Of a DNA stretch of 37,519 bases, positions 15,307 through 23,791 are shown piece after piece. The notes beneath the pieces were generated by a model, which was given only the letters and a program-made list of their open reading frames with translations, ran no database searches and was not told where the DNA came from. Source of the stretch: Sphingomonas sp. 37zxx (GTDB lineage: Bacteria; Pseudomonadota; Alphaproteobacteria; Sphingomonadales; Sphingomonadaceae); NCBI RefSeq assembly GCF_000786205.1, contig NZ_JROH01000013.1, forward strand, positions 1 through 37,519, given 5' to 3'. The translations under genes and the position numbers were made by a program. Each line of letters starts with the position of its first letter. The first letter of the stretch is position 1.

Positions 15307-16190
15307 TCGCCCGCGCACCCTTGCCCGTGCGGGTTCGGCCTGGCCGGCACCGTCGTTTCGGCTGGATTGAGGTCCGCCACCACCGGGAAATGATCCGACG
15401 GATAGTGGCCGCCGCGATGATCGGTCGGCACACGGGCGGTGACGGAGGTGAAATCGCGGACGAAGATGTAATCGATCCGGCGATCGGCGACGCCGGTAAA
15501 GTCATGATAGGTCATGGCCGGGCCGATCCGCGCCGCCGCCGCGGTCCAGGCATCGGTCATGCCGCCGGCCATCGCCCGATAGGCATCGGTGGTTGGCAGA
15601 GCATTCAAATCGCCGGTCACGATAGCCGGCAGCTTGCCCGCGATCATCGGCATCCGCGCAAGCAGCAGCCGCGCCGAACAGGTGCGGGCGGCATCGTCTT
15701 CGGCGCGATGTGCGAAATGGGTGTTGAACAAAACGAAGCGCGTGCGCGCCGCGTTGCGCGTTTCAAATTCGCCCCAGGTCACCATCCGGGGCAGATTCAC
15801 GCCCCAACTGCTGCTGCCTGCGACATCGGGCGTGGTGGACAACCAGAAATCACCCTGCCGGATCAGCCGCAGCCGGTCGCTTCGCCACAAAATGCCCATA
15901 TGCTCGTCGCTATGCAGACCGCGCCGATCGCGTCCGAACCAGCGATAGGCCGGCAGCGCCCGGACGATGGCATCGCCCTGCAACGCGAATAATTCCTGCG
16001 TACCGATCACATCGGCATCGGCGGCGCGGATCGTGTCGATCAGGATCGGTTCGCGGCTGGCCCAGTTATCGGCTTCATCGCCAAAGCTTGGGTAGCGCAC
16101 ATTGAAGCTCATCACCCGCAGCGGCTGGGCAATGGCGGGATGCGCGGCGAAGCACGTCAGCACCAACACCAAACGAACAAACTTCAGCAT
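15303..16190 (-). CDS. secreted endonuclease/exonuclease/phosphatase-family protein
   Basis: A 295-residue protein with a signal peptide (LVLVLTCFAAHPAIA, cleavage after residue 21) and a complete EEP fold. Visible catalytic signatures are VMSFNVRY (Asn30), GTQE (Glu66), LFNTHFAHR, VTGDLNA and a C-terminal SDHFPVVADL. By family it cleaves phosphate esters with Mg2+; members include DNases, sphingomyelinases and inositol-polyphosphate 5-phosphatases, so the substrate cannot be read from these motifs. AGGAGG lies 4 nt before the ATG at 16190. It is divergent from the POT transporter (76-nt gap) and converges on the Gfo/Idh gene. The stop codon lies in the terminal CTAG of repeat copy 2. Confidence 0.9.
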   Translation of the reverse strand: MLKFVRLVLVLTCFAAHPAIAQPLRVMSFNVRYPSFGDEADNWASREPILIDTIRAADADVIGTQELFALQGDAIVRALPAYRWFGRDRRGLHSDEHMGILWRSDRLRLIRQGDFWLSTTPDVAGSSSWGVNLPRMVTWGEFETRNAARTRFVLFNTHFAHRAEDDAARTCSARLLLARMPMIAGKLPAIVTGDLNALPTTDAYRAMAGGMTDAWTAAAARIGPAMTYHDFTGVADRRIDYIFVRDFTSVTARVPTDHRGGHYPSDHFPVVADLNPAETTVPARPNPHGQGCAGD

Positions 16191-16266
16191 GCAACCTCCT
16201 GAACCATCATAGCCAACCAGCCGGCGCGCCGCCCGTCGCGCTGCTGTCATATCCGCGCGGCATGGC

Positions 16267-17607
16267 GTGATCGTGACGCCATCCGCAAGCCCCGCCCTCG
16301 ACCGCCGCTTCCTGCATCTGGCGCTGACCGAAACGGCGGAGCGCTTTTCGCTGCACGGCATGAAAGCGCTGCTGACGCTGTATCTGGTCAATCACGTCCT
16401 GGCGCAGAACCCGGCTGATTATGTCGGGCTGACAAGCCTGCGCGCGGCGGTCGAGGGGGTGACGGGGCCGCTGACCCCGCTCGCCTTCGCGTCGCAGCTC
16501 TATGGTCTGTACGCCGCACTGACCTATCTGGTGCTGCCGGTGGGCGGATGGATCGGCGATCGCTGGATCGGCAGGCGCGGCGCGGTGATCGCTGGCGCGC
16601 TGCTGATTGGCGGCGGGCATTTGTGCCTTGGCATCGAACGGTGGCTGGTGCCCGGATTGGCGCTGGTGATCCTGGGCACCGGGGCGATGAAGGCCAATTT
16701 GTCGGCGCAAGTGGGTGCCCTGTTTCCGCCAGGCGATGCCCGGCGCGAACGCGCGCTTGCGATCTATCTGGCGTTTTTGAATGTCGGCGTGATGCTGGGG
16801 CCGCTGGTGAGTGGCTGGCTGGCACAGCGCTGGGGCTGGCGCTATGGCTTTGGTGCTGCGGCGGTAGCGATCGGCGTGGCGCTGCTGGTGTATCTGCGCG
16901 CACCGCCGGGGCCGGACGGGCAAGCCCAACTCCGCCCGAACAATCCGGCAGCGACCCAACCCCGACAGGACGGATCGATGGCGGCGGCGGTGGCTGCGAT
17001 CCTGGTCACGATCCTGGCCTTTTGCGCATATGAGCAAGTGTCGAACCTGTTCCTGGTCTGGGTCGATCGCGCGGTGCAGCCCCGGATCGGTGATTTTGCC
17101 GTGCCCGCTGCCTGGTTCGTGGCTGCCGATGGCCTGTTCACGATCCTGCTGGTCATCGCCGTCGCCGCCATCGGCCGCTGGCGTGCCCGGCGCGGGCTGG
17201 CGATGTGGTCGGCTGGCTGGTCGCTGATGGCGGGATGCGCCGCGATGGTCGCGGGCTATGGCGTGCTGGCGATCGGCGGGGCACATGTCGGGACAGCGCT
17301 TGCGGCGTTGATCCTGCTCGATCTTGGCGTCGTGCTGGTCTGGCCGGCGGCGCTTGGCATCGTTACCGGCGCGGCGACCTCGGGGCGAGCGGGCATGATG
17401 GTGGGCATGTTCTTCCTGCACGGCTTTGTCGCCAATCTGGTGGTGGGGCGGATCGGCGGCTGGTATGAAACCATGTCGCCATCGGCATTTTGGCTGCTGC
17501 ATGCCGCGATTGCGGGCGGGGCGTTGCTGTTGGCCGGCGCGACCCGGCACATCATCGATCAGCAGGTCACCCATTCGACCCCGGCTGCGGCTGCGGCGGC
17601 GGCATAG
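16267..17607 (+). CDS. POT-family proton-coupled transporter
   Basis: A 446-residue integral membrane protein of the major facilitator superfamily. The POT signature ETAERFSLHGMKALLTLYL lies at about residues 20-38 and contains the ExxER motif used in proton coupling. GGWIGDRWIGRR is the MFS loop 2-3 motif, and GTGAMKANLSAQVG is the second POT signature region. About 12 hydrophobic segments are visible. By family it imports di- or tripeptides, though bacterial members with other substrates exist. It is a little short for the family (about 490). A GTG at 16267 is used, with GTG 16273 also possible; neither has a clear ribosome binding site. Its Ala-rich 3' end overlaps the convergent DeoR gene by 49 nt. 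Confidence 0.88.
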   Translation: MIVTPSASPALDRRFLHLALTETAERFSLHGMKALLTLYLVNHVLAQNPADYVGLTSLRAAVEGVTGPLTPLAFASQLYGLYAALTYLVLPVGGWIGDRWIGRRGAVIAGALLIGGGHLCLGIERWLVPGLALVILGTGAMKANLSAQVGALFPPGDARRERALAIYLAFLNVGVMLGPLVSGWLAQRWGWRYGFGAAAVAIGVALLVYLRAPPGPDGQAQLRPNNPAATQPRQDGSMAAAVAAILVTILAFCAYEQVSNLFLVWVDRAVQPRIGDFAVPAAWFVAADGLFTILLVIAVAAIGRWRARRGLAMWSAGWSLMAGCAAMVAGYGVLAIGGAHVGTALAALILLDLGVVLVWPAALGIVTGAATSGRAGMMVGMFFLHGFVANLVVGRIGGWYETMSPSAFWLLHAAIAGGALLLAGATRHIIDQQVTHSTPAAAAAAA

Positions 17608-18320
17608 CGATCATCGATCGCGCGATCGGTAACGATCCGCTCGACCTGTGCGAAGCTTGCCACCGCGACGATGCTGGCGCGATCGAACTTCGCCGAATCG
17701 ACCGCCATCGTCGTGCGCTGCGCCTGGCCGATCATCTGGCGGCACACCTCACCCTCGCCGACATGGTAATTGGTGAAGCCCGCCTGCGGATCGATCGATT
17801 CGGTCGATATGATCGCCAGCGCGGGGCGGAACTGCGCCAGATAGCCCCGCGCCGTCGCATCGAAAAACGCGCGATAGCGATCGTCCAGTTCGCCCCCGGC
17901 CAGATATAGCCGGTTGCCGTTGCGCCCGCCCAGTTCAGCGGCGATGCCCAGCGCGTTGGTCACCACGGTCAAGTCGCGCTTGCTCCGCAGCGCCTGCGCC
18001 ACATAAAATCCGGTCGAGCTGGCATCGAGGAACAGGCTTTCGCCATCGTCGATCGCGTTGGCAATGGCGGCCGCGATACGCTGTTTGGCCTGGGCATTGC
18101 GCTGTAGCCGCGTTTCGAACGGCCCCTCCTCCACCGACTTGGCCAGCCTTGCGCCGCCATGAATCCGTTCGATCAGGCCGTCGGATTCGAGCAGCCGCAA
18201 TTCGCGCCGCACGGTTTCATCGGACACCGTCAACAGCCGCGCCATCTCGCCGATGCCGCGCGCCTCCCCTTGCGTCAGCAAATCGAGAATTTCCTGACGG
18301 CGATCGCGGCGTTTCATCAT
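17559..18320 (-). CDS. DeoR-family transcriptional regulator
   Basis: A 253-residue protein. The N-terminal DeoR helix-turn-helix (about residues 5-60) reads RRQEILDLLTQGEARGIGEM and DETVRRELRLLESDGLIERIHGGA. The C-terminal sugar-phosphate sensor domain (about 75-235) contains DASSTGFYVAQAL, VVTNALGIAAELGG and VDSAKFDRAS. By family it represses a carbohydrate or phosphorylated-metabolite operon and is released by a sugar phosphate. The start is one of two adjacent ATG codons (18320 or 18317). It is divergent from the large TonB-dependent receptor (208-nt gap), its most likely target with the phytase. Its 3' end overlaps the POT gene tail. Confidence 0.92.
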   Translation of the reverse strand: MMKRRDRRQEILDLLTQGEARGIGEMARLLTVSDETVRRELRLLESDGLIERIHGGARLAKSVEEGPFETRLQRNAQAKQRIAAAIANAIDDGESLFLDASSTGFYVAQALRSKRDLTVVTNALGIAAELGGRNGNRLYLAGGELDDRYRAFFDATARGYLAQFRPALAIISTESIDPQAGFTNYHVGEGEVCRQMIGQAQRTTMAVDSAKFDRASIVAVASFAQVERIVTDRAIDDRYAAAAAAAGVEWVTC

Positions 18321-18365
18321 GGCCGCAGCATATCGGATCGCCAAAGGTCCGCAACCAATCATCGC

Positions 18366-18386
18366 CAAACAAACATCAAACCATCA
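18366..18386. promoter_or_regulatory. AAAC direct repeats between regulator and receptor
   Basis: Three AAAC units occur at 18367-18370, 18371-18374 and 18378-18381, in an A/C-rich stretch unlike its GC-rich surroundings. It lies between the divergent DeoR gene and the TonB-dependent receptor. DeoR-family proteins often bind direct repeats, so this is a possible operator. Nothing else supports it. Confidence 0.25.
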
Positions 18387-18528
18387 TTATTTGAGCATTG
18401 CCGTGGGTTTAAGGCCCCGACGGCGCGAGAATCGCGCATATAGTCACAAAAATGTTGCATATCCGCCGTACAGGCGCAGCTAGCGGGGCATCGAACCCCG
18501 TTTCAGCTTTATATCCCGAGGGGGGACC

Positions 18529-21342
18529 ATGACGTCGATCCACACACCGACCTTGCGTCGGAGGCACACCCGCGCGCGCGCACTTTCCAATGCGGCGACT
18601 GGCCGCGCTTTGGCGCTGGCCGCGCTGCTGTTGCCCGCCACCGCCTTTGCCCAGACCGCCGCACCCAGCGACGCCGACACGCAAACCGCCAGTGAATCAC
18701 TGACCAGCGACATCGTCGTCAACGGTCGTCGCCAGCGCACCGCGCTGATCGAAGAACAGGCGGCGATTGCGACGATCGACATCATCACCACCGGCGACGT
18801 CGCGATCCATTCACAGACCGGCATCGCCGATCTGGCAAAGATGCTGCCGGGCATTTCGGTCAGCCGCGACCAGGGCCGCAACCAGAGCGCGACCGGCGAG
18901 GCACAGTTCGTCACGATCCGCGGTTTCGACACCGGTTATAACGCCTATACGCTCGACGGGCTTCGCCTGCCGCAGACGTCGGGCAACAGCCGCGCCATCT
19001 CGCTGAACCTGTTTTCGCCCTTCGCGATCGGCGCGATCGCCGCCGACAAGACGCCGGGCGCGGCCAAGGATGCCGATAGCATCGCCGGCATCATCGATCT
19101 TCGCACCCCCACCGCCTTCGATTTCGCGCGCAGCTTCACCCGCGCGCGCGTGCTGGGCCAGGTTGCCGGCCTCGCACTCGACCGCGAACAGGAAGCCTTT
19201 GGCGGCGCGATCGGCCTCGACGCGGCGCGCCGGTTCGGCAGCGCTGGCGAATTCGGCATTTATGTCGCCGGTTACTTTGAAGAGCGCGGCAATGCCGCCG
19301 AATCGACCGCAGTGCAGAATGATTACAAGACCACCCGCTTCGACGTCGGCACCGCGCGCGCCAACGCCGATGCGCTGTCAGCCGATGGCGTGCAGTGGAA
19401 TTTCTACAACAACAAGATCAAGCGCTATGGTGCCACCGGCTCGCTCGACTATCGCGGCGAAACGCTGCAGCTGTTCGGACGGGTCAATTATGCCACCTAT
19501 CTGAACACCAACACGATGAACCAGACCGGCCTGCGCAACGAAACGACCAGCGGCCAGTCGAGCGGCAACCCGCTTCGCACACTCCGCAACGGCTCGACCA
19601 CGCGCGCCTATAGCGCCGATGGCGTCTACACCCCGATGGGGGTCAATCCGGCCAGCTATTTCCGCACCGAGGATGTCGAGCAGGAACTATTCTCGGCCCA
19701 GATCGGCGCAAAGGCCGAATCGAACGGCTTCTTCGTATCGCTGGAGGGTGCCTATGCCGATGGCCGGTTCGATCAGCCCAATCGGATCGAGGCGGCGTTT
19801 CGCGGGATTTCGTATAATGGCACCGCCACCAACACCGGTGCCGCGACCGAAGGCGTGCGCGTCGATCTGTCCAATCCCAAATCGCCGCGTCCGATCCTGT
19901 CGCCGGGGGCGACCGCCTATGTCAGCTCGCTGGATCGCCCGACGCAAATCTATGTCCAGCGCGGCTATGACTATCTGAGCGAAGTCAAGAAAACCGCCAA
20001 GGCCAGCATGGGCTGGGGCGGCGATAGCTGGCTGAACCGGATCGAGATCGGCGGATTGTACGAAGATTCGGATCGCGACGGGCGCAGCCTGGCACCCGAT
20101 GATACCCGGTATCGTTTCCAGACGCCGTTGCAGAACGGCACGATTCCAGGGCCGTCGGTGAACCAGTATCTGGGCTATGTGCTCAAGGATTTCCTGGATT
20201 ATTACCCGGTGCGCCCGATCAAGGTGCTGTCCCGCACCCAGCTCGATTCACAGGCCGATTCGCTGGTTTCGATCGCTTCGGTGCCGCAGGCGACGCTGAA
20301 TCGCGGGCTGCTCGAGGCCACCGAACAGCGTAAGGCGGCGTATATCACCACCACGCTGAAGCTGGGTTCGCTCGAGGTGATGCCCGGTGTGCGCTATGAA
20401 GATAACAGCTTCTCGGCGCGCTATTTCCTGTCCGACGCCGATGGTGCGCGCTTCGTGTCGGCTGGGCGCAGCTATGATCATGTCGATCCCAGCCTGCTGG
20501 CGGCCTGGCGGCCCAATGACCGCATCGTCGTTCGCGGCGCGGCCCGGTCGAGCTATGCCCGTCCGTCGTTCGACCTGATCGCCGGTCCCACCCGCATCAC
20601 TCGTGATCCGGCGCAGAACAACGCGATCATCGCGATCACCCAGCCCAACCCCGATCTGAAACCGATCGAGGCATGGAGCTATGACCTGGGCCTGGACTAT
20701 TATGGCGGGGTCGGCCGCTATTTCCAGATCGCGGCCTATTACAAGGATATGTCGAACTTCGTCGTCAACACCGCGACCAGAACGGCGGGCGAAACCATCG
20801 AAGGAATCGTCTATAGCCGCCCGATCAATGGCGGTGACGGCAAAGCCAAGGGCGTCGAGGCATCGGGCCGCTTCACCCTGGGCGACATGGTCGGCGGCGG
20901 CGTGCTCGGCAATTTCGGGTTCGGTGGCAACGTCACCTATCAGCAGACCGAGGCCAATTATATCATCCCCACCGGCGGGGTCCGCGAAACGCGCAGCAGT
21001 TCGCTGCCACAGGCACCCGACCTGATCTACAATGCCGAAGTTTTCTATGCCGACGGCGGGCTCCGCACCAATCTTTGGTATAATTACACCGGACGAGTGC
21101 TTGCTGCGGTGCAGGACAGCCAGCCCGACATCTATATCCAGCCGGTCGGTGAGCTGAACCTGGGCGCGGCCTATGCCGTGACCGACAATCTCGAAGTCGG
21201 CCTTTCGGCGCGCAACCTGCTCGATCAGCACACCTATTGGGCAACGGTAGGCAAGGAAAAAACCTATATCTCGAACGATCGCAACGGCGGCTATATGAAG
21301 ACCGGGCGGGTGTTCAGCTTCAGCCTGACGATGAAGATGTAA
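18529..21342 (+). CDS. TonB-dependent outer-membrane receptor (Caulobacter/Xanthomonas type)
   Basis: A 937-residue protein. A long basic N-terminus leads into a signal peptide (ALALAALLLPATAFA, cleavage near residue 42), then a plug domain (about 60-190) with ADLAKMLPGISVSRDQGRNQ and FVTIRGFDTGYNAYTLDGLR, and a 22-strand-type barrel. It ends VFSFSLTMKM, so the usual terminal aromatic residue is replaced by Met. By family it imports scarce nutrients (sugars, siderophores and others) using TonB energy. A strong ribosome binding site (GAGGGGGG) precedes the ATG. It is followed by an intrinsic terminator and a histidine-acid phytase and is divergent from a DeoR regulator, so an inositol phosphate or phosphorylated sugar is the best guess. 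The substrate remains unproven. Confidence 0.92.
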   Translation: MTSIHTPTLRRRHTRARALSNAATGRALALAALLLPATAFAQTAAPSDADTQTASESLTSDIVVNGRRQRTALIEEQAAIATIDIITTGDVAIHSQTGIADLAKMLPGISVSRDQGRNQSATGEAQFVTIRGFDTGYNAYTLDGLRLPQTSGNSRAISLNLFSPFAIGAIAADKTPGAAKDADSIAGIIDLRTPTAFDFARSFTRARVLGQVAGLALDREQEAFGGAIGLDAARRFGSAGEFGIYVAGYFEERGNAAESTAVQNDYKTTRFDVGTARANADALSADGVQWNFYNNKIKRYGATGSLDYRGETLQLFGRVNYATYLNTNTMNQTGLRNETTSGQSSGNPLRTLRNGSTTRAYSADGVYTPMGVNPASYFRTEDVEQELFSAQIGAKAESNGFFVSLEGAYADGRFDQPNRIEAAFRGISYNGTATNTGAATEGVRVDLSNPKSPRPILSPGATAYVSSLDRPTQIYVQRGYDYLSEVKKTAKASMGWGGDSWLNRIEIGGLYEDSDRDGRSLAPDDTRYRFQTPLQNGTIPGPSVNQYLGYVLKDFLDYYPVRPIKVLSRTQLDSQADSLVSIASVPQATLNRGLLEATEQRKAAYITTTLKLGSLEVMPGVRYEDNSFSARYFLSDADGARFVSAGRSYDHVDPSLLAAWRPNDRIVVRGAARSSYARPSFDLIAGPTRITRDPAQNNAIIAITQPNPDLKPIEAWSYDLGLDYYGGVGRYFQIAAYYKDMSNFVVNTATRTAGETIEGIVYSRPINGGDGKAKGVEASGRFTLGDMVGGGVLGNFGFGGNVTYQQTEANYIIPTGGVRETRSSSLPQAPDLIYNAEVFYADGGLRTNLWYNYTGRVLAAVQDSQPDIYIQPVGELNLGAAYAVTDNLEVGLSARNLLDQHTYWATVGKEKTYISNDRNGGYMKTGRVFSFSLTMKM

Positions 21343-21373
21343 CCCAAATGTAACCAAAAGCATGTCCTGATTG

Positions 21374-21418
21374 CAGGGCGGCGAGTGCGGATACGCCGTC
21401 TCGTCGCCCTGTCCTTTT
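21374..21418 (+). terminator. intrinsic terminator after the TonB-dependent receptor
   Basis: CAGGGCGGCGAG pairs with CTCGTCGCCCTG over 12 bp, with one G-T wobble and a 14-nt loop, followed immediately by TCCTTTT. It begins 31 nt after the receptor stop codon. It suggests that receptor and phytase are at least partly separate transcripts. Confidence 0.75.
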
Positions 21419-21435
21419 CGGATGCGCCGCATCCG
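21419..21435. promoter_or_regulatory. perfect 8-1-8 palindrome upstream of the phytase
   Basis: CGGATGCG and CGCATCCG flank a single C. The palindrome ends 26 nt before the phytase ATG and 12 nt upstream of a TATAGG element, so it covers the expected -35 region. This is a natural place for a dimeric regulator. It could instead be part of the terminator tail. Confidence 0.45.
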
Positions 21436-21447
21436 ATCCCATATTGC

Positions 21448-21453
21448 TATAGG
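21448..21453 (+). promoter_or_regulatory. candidate -10 element giving a leaderless phytase mRNA
   Basis: TATAGG resembles the -10 consensus and lies 8 nt upstream of the phytase ATG, so transcription would begin at or next to the A of the start codon. No Shine-Dalgarno is visible before this ATG, which fits leaderless initiation. No recognisable -35 box is present; a palindrome occupies that place. Confidence 0.4.
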
Positions 21454-21461
21454 CCGATCCC

Positions 21462-22649
21462 ATGCATAACGCCCTTCGTCGCCTGACCGCCCTCACCGCT
21501 GCGGCGCTATCGTTGCTACCGATCGCCGCCGCCGCCGCGCCAAAGGTCGAACGGGTGGTGATGGTGATGCGGCACGGCGTTCGCGCGCCGATCAACGGCG
21601 AAGTGCCGGCCGACACGCGCGCCAACGGCAAATGGCCGGCATGGCCGGTCGCCCCCGAATATCTGACGGCGCATGGTGCCGCCGCAATCGCCTCGCTCGC
21701 CCGGCATGATCGGCATTGGCTGACCAGCAAAGCCTGCCCCGCACCAGACAGCGTCCGGGTGTGGACCAACACCCCACAGCGCACCATCGCCACCGGACAG
21801 GCTTGGGCCGACGCGCTGGCACCCGGCTGTGGCATAACGGTCGGCCATCTGGACGAACGCCGGGTCGATCCGCTGTTCGAACCGCTGCGCGCCGGCGCGA
21901 CTGGATTCGATGCGACCCGCGCGGTTGCGGCGATCCAGGCCTATACCGGCGGCGTCGATGCACTGACCGCACGCCACGCATCGCTGATAGCGCGGCTCGA
22001 CCAGGTGCTTGGGTGCGGCGACCCTTCAGGATGCAGCACGCCGGGACCGGCAACGCTGAAACCCTCGGCCAACGGCAACGGCATCGATTTCACCGGGCCG
22101 ATCCGATCGACATCGGGCACCGCGCAAGTGCTGTTGCTGCAATATGCCGAGGGCATGCCATTGTCGCAGGTCGGCTTTGGCCGCGCCGACGCCGCGACGA
22201 TCCGCGATCTGGGCGTGTTGCACGCCGCCTTGTTCGACGTGTTCGCCCGATCGCCCTATATGGCGGCGCACCAGGCCGGGCCGATCGGCCAGCACATCCT
22301 GACGACGCTCAACGCTAGCGACGGCCCGCGCATCGAAATGCTGGTCGGGCACGACACGAATGTGGCGGCGCTGGCGGCGGCGCTTGGCGTCGACCTCGAT
22401 GCGACCGGCTTTGCCCGTAACGACGTCGCGCCGGGCGGCGCATTGGTTTTTGAGCGGCTGCGCGATGGCGACGCCCTGTTCGTCCGTTTGTCCTATCGGG
22501 TGCAGCCATTGGCCGCGATCCGTTCGGGCGCGGCAAGCGTGGAGCGGCAACGGCTCACCATCCCCGGCTGCAGCGAAGCTTGCCCGATCGACCGCTTCGC
22601 CGCCATCCTGCGCGACCGGATTGCGCCGCTCACCCAAACCGCCAAATAG
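21462..22649 (+). CDS. histidine-acid phosphatase, probable periplasmic phytase
   Basis: A 395-residue protein. A signal peptide (LTALTAAALSLLPIAAAAA, cleavage near residue 26) is followed by the signature RHGVRAP (Arg37, nucleophile His38, Arg41). The proton-donor motif HD is at 297-298 in LVGHDTNVAALAA. Several Cys residues (SKACPAP, APGCG, LGCGDPSGC, GCSEACP) can form the disulfides expected in the periplasm. By family it hydrolyses phosphomonoesters; the resemblance to AppA-like enzymes and the adjacent TonB-dependent receptor point to phytate. A glucose-1-phosphatase activity is the main alternative. No ribosome binding site is visible, and a -10-like TATAGG lies 8 nt before the ATG. The gene ends 19 nt before the convergent DUF2332 gene. 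Confidence 0.9.
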   Translation: MHNALRRLTALTAAALSLLPIAAAAAPKVERVVMVMRHGVRAPINGEVPADTRANGKWPAWPVAPEYLTAHGAAAIASLARHDRHWLTSKACPAPDSVRVWTNTPQRTIATGQAWADALAPGCGITVGHLDERRVDPLFEPLRAGATGFDATRAVAAIQAYTGGVDALTARHASLIARLDQVLGCGDPSGCSTPGPATLKPSANGNGIDFTGPIRSTSGTAQVLLLQYAEGMPLSQVGFGRADAATIRDLGVLHAALFDVFARSPYMAAHQAGPIGQHILTTLNASDGPRIEMLVGHDTNVAALAAALGVDLDATGFARNDVAPGGALVFERLRDGDALFVRLSYRVQPLAAIRSGAASVERQRLTIPGCSEACPIDRFAAILRDRIAPLTQTAK

Positions 22650-22668
22650 CGGCCCCCAAGCGCCCGAC

Positions 22669-23709
22669 CTACCCGCGCCAGTCGATCCAGCCACCATAAG
22701 CGTGGCAGCTCGCCAGCAATCGGGTCTGGCCATATGGCCAGGTGGTCAGCAGCAATTGCACATCGTCGCGCTGCGGGGTCCATTCGAAACTGATCCACGC
22801 CAGCGGGCGGCCCAGCGTGGCGCGCGCGCCTGCCTGGCGAATAGTGTCGGCGATGGCCTGGCGGTTTGCCGGGGGCAGATATTGCAGCACCATCGAATGG
22901 AATACGACGCGGCAGACGCCCTGTCGCTGCGGTTCGGCAAGGCGATCGATCAGCCACGGGCCGGCATCCTGGCAATCGACCCGCGGCGGGTGTTGCTGCG
23001 CCAGGTCGAGCGCCTGTTCCAGCCGGCGCGCCCGCTCGGGCTGGTCGGCCCAGATATAGGACAGCAGCCGATCGCGCGTCGCCAGATCACAGGCGCGCAA
23101 TGGCTTGAGATCGGTGCCGCGCGCATCGACGATGTCGATCGGTGCCCCGACAAGCTGTGCGCCGGACCAGGTGGGTGCGACCCGAACCGGCGAATCGGCC
23201 TCGCCCGCTTTGGTGTTGCCCAACTGAAAAGCATAGCGGCCCAGATTGAGATTCAGGCCGCAGCTCGATCCGATCTCGAGCAGTTCGAAGGGCAGGCCAA
23301 AGGCGTGATGCGCCACCATCAGGGCAGCGGCGATAGCGCCTGACCGACCGACTTCGTTGGTTTGCGGCGTGTCGCGCAGCGATGTCGCGATGAACTGGTC
23401 ATTCGCCGCCAGTGCTTCGCCGATCGCACCGTCGAAATCATCATGCTGCGTTGCATAGAGCGCCTGGAGCGCCGGCGGCTGACCCTTGCGGGCAAGCGCG
23501 TGGAGTGCCGCGTTGAAGCGCATCGCCACCGCATCGCACGAAGGGTCGCCCGGCCAGTTGCGGACCATCGCGGCGGTTCGCGGGGCGCGATCGAGCTGGC
23601 GCTGGCCAGCCTCGAGCACCGCTGCGACAAAAGGCGAGCCAAGATCGCGCGCAACTTTGGCATGACGCCACAACGCGCCCTGTTCAGGGATCGGTGCGTA
23701 CATGTTCAT
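22669..23709 (-). CDS. DUF2332-family protein
   Basis: A 346-residue soluble protein without signal peptide or membrane helix. It has the features of the uncharacterised DUF2332 family: FELLEIGSSCGLNLNLGRY (about residues 164-182), APIDIVDARGTDLKP, RLLSYIWADQPERARRLEQAL and a C-terminal ISFEWTP...LASCHAYGGWIDW. The ELLEIGSSCGLNL stretch looks like the glycine-rich SAM-binding motif I of methyltransferase folds, a reasonable but unproven hint. The ATG at 23709 has GGGA 7 nt upstream; a second ATG at 23703 is possible. It lies downstream of the chemoreceptor on the same strand, beyond a 15-bp hairpin, so it is probably transcribed separately. Confidence 0.85.
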   Translation of the reverse strand: MNMYAPIPEQGALWRHAKVARDLGSPFVAAVLEAGQRQLDRAPRTAAMVRNWPGDPSCDAVAMRFNAALHALARKGQPPALQALYATQHDDFDGAIGEALAANDQFIATSLRDTPQTNEVGRSGAIAAALMVAHHAFGLPFELLEIGSSCGLNLNLGRYAFQLGNTKAGEADSPVRVAPTWSGAQLVGAPIDIVDARGTDLKPLRACDLATRDRLLSYIWADQPERARRLEQALDLAQQHPPRVDCQDAGPWLIDRLAEPQRQGVCRVVFHSMVLQYLPPANRQAIADTIRQAGARATLGRPLAWISFEWTPQRDDVQLLLTTWPYGQTRLLASCHAYGGWIDWRG

Positions 23710-23749
23710 ATTGGTTCCCGTCCCCACTTGCGGGCAATTCGATTGGTCG

Positions 23750-23781
23750 GCGTCGCCCGGATCACCTGATCCGGGCGACGC
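23750..23781 (-). terminator. 15-bp perfect hairpin after the chemoreceptor gene
   Basis: GCGTCGCCCGGATCA and TGATCCGGGCGACGC are exact reverse complements separated by CC. The structure begins 11 nt past the chemoreceptor stop codon and lies 41 nt upstream of the DUF2332 start. It has no U-tract on the minus strand, so it may act as a 3'-end stabiliser or a factor-assisted terminator. Confidence 0.6.
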
Positions 23782-23791
23782 GGCAACAGCA

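Noticed and set aside
16207..17574. Minus-strand frame of 455 codons opposite the POT transporter
   Set aside because: The plus strand has the POT signatures and membrane helices; the antisense product is Arg/His/Gln-rich without motifs.
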